Assembly: GCA_937858455.1 (NCBI GenBank)
Contig: CALLYN010000538.1
Coordinates: 1-7,900 of the forward strand
DNA length: 7,900 nucleotides
Direction of reading: 5' to 3'
DNA from: an uncultured Kouleothrix sp.
Lineage (GTDB): Bacteria; Chloroflexota; Chloroflexia; Chloroflexales; Roseiflexaceae
Part shown: piece after piece, positions 1 through 6,100 of the stretch
How positions within the stretch are numbered: position 1 is the first letter of the stretch
Layout of the letters: every line of letters begins with the position of its first letter
Program-made: the position numbers and the translations under genes
Notes under the pieces: model-generated
What the model saw: the letters and a program-made list of their open reading frames with translations, nothing else
Database searches by the model: none
What the model was told of the DNA's origin: nothing

Positions 1-472
1 TGCCCCAGATGCCGATCAGCAGCGCCATGGGGATGAGCGTGAACTCCCAGAAGATATAGAACAGAAACAGATCCTGCGCCACGAACACGCCGATCATGCC
101 GGTTTCGAGCAGCAGCATGAGGATCTGAAAGCTGCGGAAGTCCTTGTGCACCGAGTCCCATGTCGAGATCAGCGTGATCGGGGTAAGGAAGGTGGTAAGC
201 AGCACCAGCCACAGGCTCACGCCGTCGATCGACACGCCGTAGCCAATACCCCACGAGGGCACCCACGGCAGGGCGTCGGCGAACTGGAAGCCCTTGCCAA
301 GCTCGAACAGGAAGTACAGCGGCAGCGAGGCCGCCAGCGCCGCCAGCGCGAACAGCAGCGCCAGAATGCGCTGTGCGCCGACGTTCTCGCGCGGCACCAG
401 CAGCAGCGCCAGCGCGCCGAGCGTGGGCAGCCAGAGCACGAGCGAGAGCAGAGGAAAGCCTAGCTGGTTCAC
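1..472 (-). CDS. nuoM: NADH-quinone oxidoreductase subunit M, N-terminal part (runs off left edge)
   Basis: This is the N-terminal 157 codons of a membrane-arm, antiporter-like subunit of complex I, which contributes to proton translocation. The translation starts VNQLGFPLLSLVLWLPTLGA, continues through hydrophobic helices, and reaches FYIFWEFTLIPMALLIG at about residues 138-153. That segment carries the TM5 glutamate (WE, about residue 142) conserved in NuoM and equivalent to E. coli Glu144. The start is read as GTG at 472-470. The overlapping ATG at 474-472 is followed at once by TGA, so it cannot be used. A GGGGA purine run on the mRNA (478-482 on the plus strand) lies 5 nt upstream of the GTG. 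The gene follows nuoL after 90 nt and the rest of it lies beyond base 1. The identification is firm; the start codon is slightly less so. Confidence 0.93.
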   Translation of the reverse strand, partial: MNQLGFPLLSLVLWLPTLGALALLLVPRENVGAQRILALLFALAALAASLPLYFLFELGKGFQFADALPWVPSWGIGYGVSIDGVSLWLVLLTTFLTPITLISTWDSVHKDFRSFQILMLLLETGMIGVFVAQDLFLFYIFWEFTLIPMALLIGIWG

Positions 473-477
473 ATTAG

Positions 478-482
478 TCCCC
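478..482 (-). promoter_or_regulatory. Ribosome binding site of nuoM (decides GTG start)
   Basis: On the mRNA this reads GGGGA and lies 5 nt before the GTG at 472. It supports GTG initiation, because the overlapping ATG two bases upstream runs straight into TGA. Confidence 0.5.
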
Positions 483-564
483 AGTTCTGAAAGTTATGAG
501 CTACGAGTGATGAGCGTTGTGTTGCTGTGAATACTTCAGAACTCGTAGCCCATAGCTCATAGCT
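483..564. repeat. Inverted repeats in the nuoL-nuoM spacer, overlapping the nuoL stop
   Basis: Two overlapping inverted repeats share the same right arm region. A perfect 9-bp stem is formed by agttctgaa (483-491) and ttcagaact (535-543). A second stem of 11 bp, with one G-U in the mRNA, joins 498-508 (gagctacgagt) and 541-551 (actcgtagccc). The word agttatgagct (492-502) also pairs, with one mismatch, with agctcatagct (554-564), which overlaps the nuoL TAG at 565-563. The first two stems compete for 541-543, so they are alternatives. No T-run follows, so this is not a standard intrinsic terminator. The role is unknown; an mRNA structure between two cistrons is an inference. Confidence 0.6.
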
Positions 565-2563
565 ACACGAACGCGAAGTAGCCGACGAGCACAACCACGC
601 CCACAAAGAACACCCAGGCATAGTTGCGGATATAGCCAGTCTGGCCGCGCCGGAACAGGCTTGCCAGGCTGCCGAACACCCGGCCGACGCCGTCGACCAG
701 GATGCCATCGATGCCCTGCTGGTCGAACACGCTGGCCAGGAAGCCGGCGAGCATGCGGTAGCCGCGCACGATCACGCGGCTGTAGAACCAGTCGAAGCCC
801 CAGGCCAGCTCGGCGCCGCGCCAGATATCGCCGGCGTAGCGGAAGCCGGGGTCGTCTTTGCCGGGCTTGATCTTGGCCTCGAGCACGCGGGCATACAGGT
901 ACCAGCCGCCATACATCGACGCGCCGGCCAGCAGCGTCACCACAGCGGCCAGCACGCCCTTGCCGATCGTATATGGCGCGGGCTCTTCGCCCAGCACCGG
1001 ATGCAGGTAGCTATCGAGCCAGTGCAGGCCGGGCAGGTTCATCACCCCGGCGATGATCGCGCCGACGCCCAGGATGATCAGCACGATCTTCATGCCGCCG
1101 GTGCTCTCGTGCGCGTGCTCGGCGTGCGCGTCGCGCGGCTTGCCCCAGAACACCAGCGCCACCTGGCGGCCCATATAGAAGGCCGTGAGCAGCGAGGAGA
1201 TGATCAGGACGATGCCGGTGAGCGGGCTGCCAGTATCGAACGCCTGCGCGATGATCTCGTCTTTGCTCCAGAAGCCGGCGAACGGGAAGATGCCGGCCAG
1301 CGCCAGCGCGCCGACCATGTACGTCCAGAAGGTCGTGGGCATCTTGGCGCGCAGCCCGCCCATCCGCCGCATGTCTTGCGTCTCGTGGGTGCCGTGGATG
1401 ATCGACGCCGAGCCGAGGAACAGCAGTGCCTTGAACACACCGTGCGTGAGCAGATGGAACATGCCGGCCACGTAGGCGCCCATGCCCACCGCCGCAACCA
1501 TGTAGCCCAGCTGCGAGACGGTGGAGTACGCCAGCACGCGCTTGATATCCCACTGGGTGACCGCCGCGCTGGCCGCGAGCAGCGCCGTGAGCACGCCGAT
1601 GCCGACAACCCACGGGGCGGTGCCGCTGGCGAGGTCGCTGAACAGCGTGTGGTTGCGCGCGATCAGGTACACGCCCGACGTGACCATGGTGGCGGCGTGG
1701 ATCAGCGCCGACACTGGGGTGGGGCCAGCCATGGCGTCGGGCAGCCACACAAACAGCGGCACCTGCGCCGACTTGCCGGTGACGCCCACCAGCATCAGCA
1801 GGGTGATCAGCGTGAGGATGCTCATCTGGCCGAGGATGCCGACATTCACTACCTGGCGGCCTACCTCGGCGGTGCGCTCGAGGTAGCCGGCATCGCCGCC
1901 CGCCTGGCCGTAGAATGTGAGCGTGCCGAGGCTAGCGAAGATCGCCATCATGGCCAGCAGCATGCCGGCGTCGCCGACGCGGTTGGCCACAAACGCCTTC
2001 ACTGCGGCCTCGGAGGGCACAATCCCCGGCGGCACGCTTTTGCGGTCGAACCAGTGGCTGATCAGCAGGAACGAGCACAGGCCCACGCCCTCCCAGCCCA
2101 GAAACAGCAGCAGCAGATTGTCGCCCATGATCAGGAACAGCATGGCGACGATGAACAGGTTGAGGTAGGCGAAGTAGCGCACCGGCCGCGCGTCGCCGTG
2201 CATATAGCCGATTGAGAAGACGTGAATGAGCCCGCCCACGCCGGTGACGAGCAGCGCCATCACGGCGGTCAGCTGGTCGAACAGCAGGCCGAACGGAACG
2301 CGGAACGTGCCGATCGTCATCCACTCCCACAGCACGAAGTCGATGTGGTGCTTGGCCTCGGCGGCGGCTTCGGCGCCTGCGCCGGCCACCTGCAGCGATT
2401 GCAGCACCGCGATCGAGGCAAGCGTGGCGACAAACGACAGCGCCACCATCGCGCTCGCCAGCAGCCCGGCCTGGCGCTCGTTGCGGATCACAAAGGTGTT
2501 CAGCAAAAAGCCCAGCAGCGGGAATGCTGGGATCAACACGACAATCCAGGTCAGATCAGACAT
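563..2563 (-). CDS. nuoL: NADH-quinone oxidoreductase subunit L
   Basis: This is the distal antiporter-like membrane subunit of complex I, 666 residues; E. coli NuoL has 613. Family signatures are clear. They include LFLGWEGVG with Glu158, GKSAQVPLFVWLPDAMAGP with Lys264, VSALIHAATM with His289, HLLTHGVFKALLF with His374 and Lys378, and FWSKDE with Lys434. These are the charged residues of the central proton path. After about residue 540 comes the C-terminal part typical of NuoL (amphipathic lateral helix, then QTGYIRNYAW and a last TM helix). A histidine-rich loop (DAHAEHAHE, residues 478-486) lies between late helices. The frame is open 11 codons further upstream, but ATG 2563 is preferred because GAGGAA (2569-2574) sits about 6 nt before it and the protein then starts MSDLTWIVVLIPAFPLLG. 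It ends in TAG, 90 nt before nuoM. Confidence 0.97.
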   Translation of the reverse strand: MSDLTWIVVLIPAFPLLGFLLNTFVIRNERQAGLLASAMVALSFVATLASIAVLQSLQVAGAGAEAAAEAKHHIDFVLWEWMTIGTFRVPFGLLFDQLTAVMALLVTGVGGLIHVFSIGYMHGDARPVRYFAYLNLFIVAMLFLIMGDNLLLLFLGWEGVGLCSFLLISHWFDRKSVPPGIVPSEAAVKAFVANRVGDAGMLLAMMAIFASLGTLTFYGQAGGDAGYLERTAEVGRQVVNVGILGQMSILTLITLLMLVGVTGKSAQVPLFVWLPDAMAGPTPVSALIHAATMVTSGVYLIARNHTLFSDLASGTAPWVVGIGVLTALLAASAAVTQWDIKRVLAYSTVSQLGYMVAAVGMGAYVAGMFHLLTHGVFKALLFLGSASIIHGTHETQDMRRMGGLRAKMPTTFWTYMVGALALAGIFPFAGFWSKDEIIAQAFDTGSPLTGIVLIISSLLTAFYMGRQVALVFWGKPRDAHAEHAHESTGGMKIVLIILGVGAIIAGVMNLPGLHWLDSYLHPVLGEEPAPYTIGKGVLAAVVTLLAGASMYGGWYLYARVLEAKIKPGKDDPGFRYAGDIWRGAELAWGFDWFYSRVIVRGYRMLAGFLASVFDQQGIDGILVDGVGRVFGSLASLFRRGQTGYIRNYAWVFFVGVVVLVGYFAFV

Positions 2564-2568
2564 TGAAG

Positions 2569-2574
2569 TTCCTC
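2569..2574 (-). promoter_or_regulatory. Ribosome binding site of nuoL
   Basis: On the mRNA this reads GAGGAA, with about 6 nt to ATG 2563. It decides this start over an in-frame upstream GTG/ATG-like start near 2596, which would add 11 non-hydrophobic residues from the hairpin region. Confidence 0.7.
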
Positions 2575-2582
2575 GACAATAC

Positions 2583-2650
2583 CGGCCACCGACCATCGGC
2601 CACGGCCGCAGCGAGCGTGTTGCGGCCGCCGTCCATCGGTCGTCGGTCGT
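2583..2650. repeat. Hairpin in the nuoK-nuoL spacer
   Basis: The core is a perfect 8-bp inverted repeat, cggccgca (2603-2610) and tgcggccg (2621-2628), with a 10-nt loop. The flanks extend it imperfectly: the words ccaccgaccatcgg on the left and gtccatcggtcgtcgg on the right are degenerate inverted copies of one ccgac/atcgg word. The structure lies between the nuoK stop and the nuoL ribosome binding site. There is no T-run, so a terminator is unlikely. Confidence 0.6.
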
Positions 2651-2651
2651 C

Positions 2652-2954
2652 CTAACCCCGTAAGGTGTTGATCTCGTCGATGTCGGTGGTGCGTTTCGCG
2701 CGGAAGATCGTCACCAGCAGCGCCAGGCCCACTGCCACCTCGGCGGCGGCCACGGTGATCACGAAGAACACCAGGATCTGGCCATTGGCCGACTGCCAGC
2801 GCTGCGCGAAGGCCACCAGCGCGAGGTTCGCCGAGTTCAGCATCATCTCGACCGACATAAACACGATCAGCGCGTTGCGGCGCGTCAGCACACCCACCAC
2901 GCCGATTGCGAACAGCGCCGCACTGAGCAGTACATAGTAGCTGGTTGGAACCAT
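2652..2954 (-). CDS. nuoK: NADH-quinone oxidoreductase subunit K
   Basis: This is a small membrane-arm subunit of complex I with three TM helices, 100 residues, the usual family length. It carries the two membrane glutamates of the family: [15 protein letters not shown] (helix 2, corresponding to E. coli Glu36) and [13 protein letters not shown] (helix 3, corresponding to E. coli Glu72). Two ATGs are adjacent, at 2957 and 2954. The GGAG of the mRNA (2961-2964 on the plus strand) lies only 3 nt from the first but 6 nt from the second. The start at 2954 ([11 protein letters not shown]) is therefore preferred, though the difference is one residue. It ends in TAG. It follows nuoJ after 76 nt and precedes nuoL by 88 nt, the conserved J-K-L order. 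Confidence 0.96.
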   Translation of the reverse strand: MVPTSYYVLLSAALFAIGVVGVLTRRNALIVFMSVEMMLNSANLALVAFAQRWQSANGQILVFFVITVAAAEVAVGLALLVTIFRAKRTTDIDEINTLRG

Positions 2955-2960
2955 CATTCG

Positions 2961-2964
2961 CTCC
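2961..2964 (-). promoter_or_regulatory. Ribosome binding site of nuoK
   Basis: On the mRNA this reads GGAG. Its spacing of 6 nt to ATG 2954, against 3 nt to ATG 2957, favours the second ATG. Confidence 0.6.
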
Positions 2965-2969
2965 GAAGT

Positions 2970-3017
2970 GTTGAGTTTTGAATGTTGAGCTACGTCTTCG
3001 GCAATTCAAAACCCAAC
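2970..3017. repeat. Long hairpin in the nuoJ-nuoK spacer
   Basis: A 14-bp inverted repeat joins gttgagttttgaat (2970-2983) and attcaaaacccaac (3004-3017), with a 20-nt loop. The single DNA mismatch becomes a G-U pair in the leftward mRNA, so the RNA stem is continuous. It lies just after the nuoJ stop and ends 5 nt before the nuoK ribosome binding site. No poly-U tail follows. This is the longest near-perfect stem in the operon. Confidence 0.7.
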
Positions 3018-3030
3018 ACCCAAAATTGCT

Positions 3031-3546
3031 TTAGCTCTCGGCGGCCTGGCGGTGCTGGTGCAGCACAACCACACCCACCAGCGCCGCCAGCAAGATCACC
3101 GAGGTGATCTCGAATGGCAGCAGGTAGGTGCTGAACAAGGCTTCGCCGATCTTCACCGGCGTGGCAAAATCTTCGGTTGGTGTGGCCGGGCTGGCCAGCG
3201 AGGTGTTGGCGCGCGCGAAGAACACGTACAGCGCCTCGCCCAGCAGCAGCGCAGCCATCAGGATCGCCAGCGGCCGCTGCCACGCGATCCGGTCGCGGTC
3301 GTCTTCGGCGCGCTCGGCGCCCAGCAGCATCACCACAAACAGGAACAGCACGATGATCGCGCCGGCGTAGACGATCAGCTGCACCGCGAACAGGAACGGC
3401 GCGCGCAGCAGCAGGTACAGCACGGCGATCGAGCTGAAGTTCAGCAGCATGAACAGCGCGCTGTGCACCGCGTTTTTGCTCAGCAGCATGGCCACGGCGC
3501 CAACCAGCGCCACCAGCGCGGTGATGGTGAAGACGACTAGCTCCAT
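3031..3546 (-). CDS. nuoJ: NADH-quinone oxidoreductase subunit J
   Basis: This is a membrane subunit of complex I that sits between NuoH/NuoA and NuoK, 171 residues with five predicted TM helices. The family hallmark is the third helix, VQLIVYAGAIIVLFLFVVML, with the invariant tyrosine of the YAGA motif (pi-bulge region). A polar stretch (AERAEDDRDRIAWQ) follows, as usual. The frame is open 6 codons further, to a TTG at 3564. ATG 3546 is chosen because GGAGAG (3553-3558) precedes it by about 8 nt and the protein then begins MELVVFTITALVALVGA, directly at the first helix. It ends in TAA. It lies 100 nt after nuoI and 76 nt before nuoK, in the same operon. Confidence 0.96.
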   Translation of the reverse strand: MELVVFTITALVALVGAVAMLLSKNAVHSALFMLLNFSSIAVLYLLLRAPFLFAVQLIVYAGAIIVLFLFVVMLLGAERAEDDRDRIAWQRPLAILMAALLLGEALYVFFARANTSLASPATPTEDFATPVKIGEALFSTYLLPFEITSVILLAALVGVVVLHQHRQAAES

Positions 3547-3552
3547 ATATTT

Positions 3553-3558
3553 CTCTCC
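3553..3558 (-). promoter_or_regulatory. Ribosome binding site of nuoJ (decides start)
   Basis: On the mRNA this reads GGAGAG, with its core 8 nt from ATG 3546. The alternative TTG at 3564 lies upstream of this site and would place it inside the gene. Confidence 0.75.
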
Positions 3559-3563
3559 GACCA

Positions 3564-3638
3564 AGGGCGAAAGAACAATGACGAAGGAGGCAACGCCAGC
3601 GTTTCATCTTGGCCGTCGGTCACTCGCCCTTCGTCATT
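3564..3638. repeat. Two-part inverted repeat in the nuoI-nuoJ spacer
   Basis: Two perfect inverted pairs use adjacent right arms: agggcga (3564-3570) with tcgccct (3624-3630), and aatgacgaagg (3577-3587, 11 bp) with ccttcgtcatt (3628-3638). The right arms overlap by three bases, so the stems are alternatives or slide into each other. The words look like degenerate inverted copies of a gggcgaatgacgaagg-type sequence. The structure lies just after the nuoI stop and before the nuoJ ribosome binding site. Confidence 0.6.
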
Positions 3639-3646
3639 CGTCGCTA

Positions 3647-4144
<498 letters not shown>

Positions 4145-4154
4145 ATGCGTTTCT

Positions 4155-4192
4155 CCGAATATTTCGGCCTGTGCGGGTGGGCGATTTTCGCC
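4155..4192. promoter_or_regulatory. Two small hairpins in the nuoH-nuoI spacer, one touching the nuoI ribosome binding site
   Basis: There are two perfect 5-bp stems with 3-nt loops. One is ccgaa (4155-4159) with ttcgg (4163-4167). The other is ggcga (4180-4184) with tcgcc (4188-4192), directly after the nuoH stop. The first includes two bases of the GGAG of nuoI, so it could partly mask it. These are short stems and chance is a real possibility. Confidence 0.3.
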
Positions 4193-5443
4193 TTACCGGC
4201 TGGCTTCTTTCTTCACCAGCGTTACCTGGCTAGCCGGCGGCTTGCGCGGCCCGCGCATGCTCGCCACCACCACCACTGCGATCAGCCCGACCACAAAGGC
4301 AATGCCGCCGCTGATGTAGCGATTGTCGGGGATCAGCACATTCAGCACGGCGGTGAGCGCCACGTTGAACAGCGCCAGCGGCAGCAGGATCTTCCAGCCG
4401 AGGTACATCAGCTGGTCGTAGCGCACGCGTGGCACTGTCGCGCGGATCCACACCGACAGGAACGACAGCAGCGTGACCTTCAGCAGGAACGCGCCGAGCG
4501 AGAGCAGGCCGAACACGGCGTTGCCGGCGAACTGGCCGGCATTCGCCGTCACGAACTGCGCGAGCGTGTACAGGCCGGGGAAGTGCCAGCCCCCCAGAAA
4601 CAGCGTGACGGCGATGGCGTTCATCGCCACCAGCTTGATATATTCCGACATGAAGAACAGCGCGAACTTCATGCTGCCGAATTCGGTGTTGTAGCCGCCC
4701 ACCAGCTCCTGCTCGGCTTCGACGAGGTCGAACGGCGCGCGCACCACCTCGGCGGTGGAAGAGAGCAGGAAGATCACGAAGCCCAAAAACTGCGGCACGA
4801 TGAACCACCAGCCCCACTGGCGGTTGACGATCTCGGCGGTGCTGAAGCTCTCGGCCTGCATCACGACTGCGAGCACCGAGAGGCCCAGCGCCAGCTCGTA
4901 CGAGATCACCTGGGCCGAGGCGCGCACGCCGCCGAGCATCGAGTACTTGTTGTTCGACGACCAGCCGGCGATGGCGATGCCGTACACGCCCACCGAGGTG
5001 ACCGCCAGCAGGTACAGGATGCCAACGCTGATCTCGGCCAGCTGCAGGAAGTTGCTGCCGCCGGCGGGGGCGCAGCCGCCAAGCGGCAGCACGCCATCGC
5101 CGCCCGAAGGCCAGCAGCCCAGCGGAATGGTGGCCCAGATGATCAGCGCGGGAACGGTAGCGAACGCCGGCGAGATCAGGTAGACCCACTTATCGGCGAG
5201 CGCCGGGGTGACATCTTCCTTGAAAAAGAGCTTGACCGCGTCGGCGGCAGGCTGGAGCCAGCCACCGAGGATCTTGCGGCCGCCCGGCAGCGGGATGTAG
5301 CCGGCGCGGTTCGGCCCTATGCGGTTCTGCAGTCGCGCCAGCAGCAGGCGCTCGAACAGCGTAAAGTAGGCGAACAGTGTTGTTGCGGCCAGCGCCAGTA
5401 CGAGCGCCTTGACGATCAGGATGATGATGTCGAGAAAGGCCAT
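4193..5443 (-). CDS. nuoH: NADH-quinone oxidoreductase subunit H
   Basis: This is the membrane subunit that joins the membrane and peripheral arms and forms much of the quinone chamber, 416 residues. Diagnostic segments in order are: RIGPNRAG with LQPAADAVKLFFKED (residues 41-77); AGWSSNNKYSMLGGVRASAQVISYE (159-183); FDLVEAEQELVGGYNTEFG (238-256), the acidic quinone-chamber loop; and RATVPRVRYDQLMYLGWK (334-351). It is longer than the E. coli protein (325 aa). Part of the extra length is a glycine-rich insert at about 108-130 with Cys110 and Cys124, in the loop between TM2 and TM3. There is also a basic C-terminal tail (MRGPRKPPAS to KKEASR). ATG 5443 has AGGA at 5452-5455, 8 nt upstream. It ends in TAA. 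It begins 54 nt after the nuoG stop. Confidence 0.97.
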   Translation of the reverse strand: MAFLDIIILIVKALVLALAATTLFAYFTLFERLLLARLQNRIGPNRAGYIPLPGGRKILGGWLQPAADAVKLFFKEDVTPALADKWVYLISPAFATVPALIIWATIPLGCWPSGGDGVLPLGGCAPAGGSNFLQLAEISVGILYLLAVTSVGVYGIAIAGWSSNNKYSMLGGVRASAQVISYELALGLSVLAVVMQAESFSTAEIVNRQWGWWFIVPQFLGFVIFLLSSTAEVVRAPFDLVEAEQELVGGYNTEFGSMKFALFFMSEYIKLVAMNAIAVTLFLGGWHFPGLYTLAQFVTANAGQFAGNAVFGLLSLGAFLLKVTLLSFLSVWIRATVPRVRYDQLMYLGWKILLPLALFNVALTAVLNVLIPDNRYISGGIAFVVGLIAVVVVASMRGPRKPPASQVTLVKKEASR

Positions 5444-5448
5444 AGTAT

Positions 5449-5459
5449 GTATCCTATAC
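5449..5459. promoter_or_regulatory. Small palindrome over the nuoH ribosome binding site
   Basis: gtatcctatac is a 4-bp inverted repeat (gtat/atac) with the loop holding most of the AGGA of the nuoH ribosome binding site (5452-5455). It is so short that it may be chance. The rest of the 54-nt spacer between nuoG and nuoH shows nothing else. Confidence 0.25.
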
Positions 5460-5497
5460 GTAGCCGGAGCGCGATACCCAATGTTGCCACAGGCGCG

Positions 5498-6100
5498 TCA
5501 TCCAAGCTTGCTGAGCGCCACGCGCGTCTGCGGCCCGCTGAGCAGGCCAGCCAGGTCAACGCCGCTCACCAGCGGCAGCAGCACCACGCCCGCGCTCAGG
5601 CCGGCGTCGATCTGCGCGCGCAGCTCAAGCGCGCCGGTGGCCGAGCTTATGCGCACCGTCTCGCCGATGCCCACGCCGAGCGCCTGCGCGTCGGCGACGC
5701 TCAGGATGACGTGAGCCGGCACGGCGCGCGGCAGTAGCTTCGAGCCGCGCATCCAGCCGCCGCCGTCGTAGGCACGCACCGCCGCGACGAGCGTGAGCGG
5801 GAAGCTTGCGTCGGCGGCGGACGCGGCGGGCTCGCGGTAGGCCAGCTGGAACATGCTTTTGCCATCGTCGGCGAGGGTTGCGAGCTGCACGCCCAGGCCC
5901 TCGCTGTTTTCGTAGGATGTGCCGTCGTAGTAGAACGCCTCGTTGGGTTGGCGCCCCCACGATTTGCGCGTAAGGTCGAGGCTGGTGTAGCTTGTGGCGG
6001 TGTAGCCGGCCACGCGCGTGCTGATCTCGTCCGCGATATCGCTGGCCACCACGTACTCCCAGCCGGCTGGCGGCGCGGCCACTGCCACGGCGCTAGCGGC
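5498..6100 (-). CDS. nuoG: NADH-quinone oxidoreductase subunit G, C-terminal fragment
   Basis: This is the last roughly 190-200 residues of the large peripheral-arm subunit NuoG. It contains the molybdopterin-oxidoreductase-type C-terminal domain: FPLTLVAAVRAYDGGGWMRG, then VILSVADAQALGVGIGETVRISSATGALELRAQID, then a SAGVVLLPL close. In complex I this domain is structural and does not bind a molybdenum cofactor. The upstream segment (WGRQPNEAFYYDGTSYENSEG) fits NuoG of Chloroflexia-like complex I by memory. Its position 54 nt before nuoH is the expected one. It ends in TGA at 5498. The N-terminal Fe-S region and most of the molybdopterin-like body (several hundred residues) are absent, replaced at about 6070-6120 by PAS-like sequence in the same frame. 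The exact border is uncertain because the join lies in an Ala-rich stretch. Confidence 0.85.
   Translation of the reverse strand, partial: AASAVAVAAPPAGWEYVVASDIADEISTRVAGYTATSYTSLDLTRKSWGRQPNEAFYYDGTSYENSEGLGVQLATLADDGKSMFQLAYREPAASAADASFPLTLVAAVRAYDGGGWMRGSKLLPRAVPAHVILSVADAQALGVGIGETVRISSATGALELRAQIDAGLSAGVVLLPLVSGVDLAGLLSGPQTRVALSKLG

Noticed and set aside
1001..2215. A 404-codon open frame on the plus strand inside nuoL
   Set aside because: It is antisense to NuoL, which carries all its conserved residues. The composition is shadow-like and there is no ribosome binding site.
2970..3017. Intrinsic terminator between nuoJ and nuoK
   Set aside because: The stem is good but not GC-rich and no U-run follows in the direction of transcription. 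A terminator inside the nuo operon would also be unexpected.
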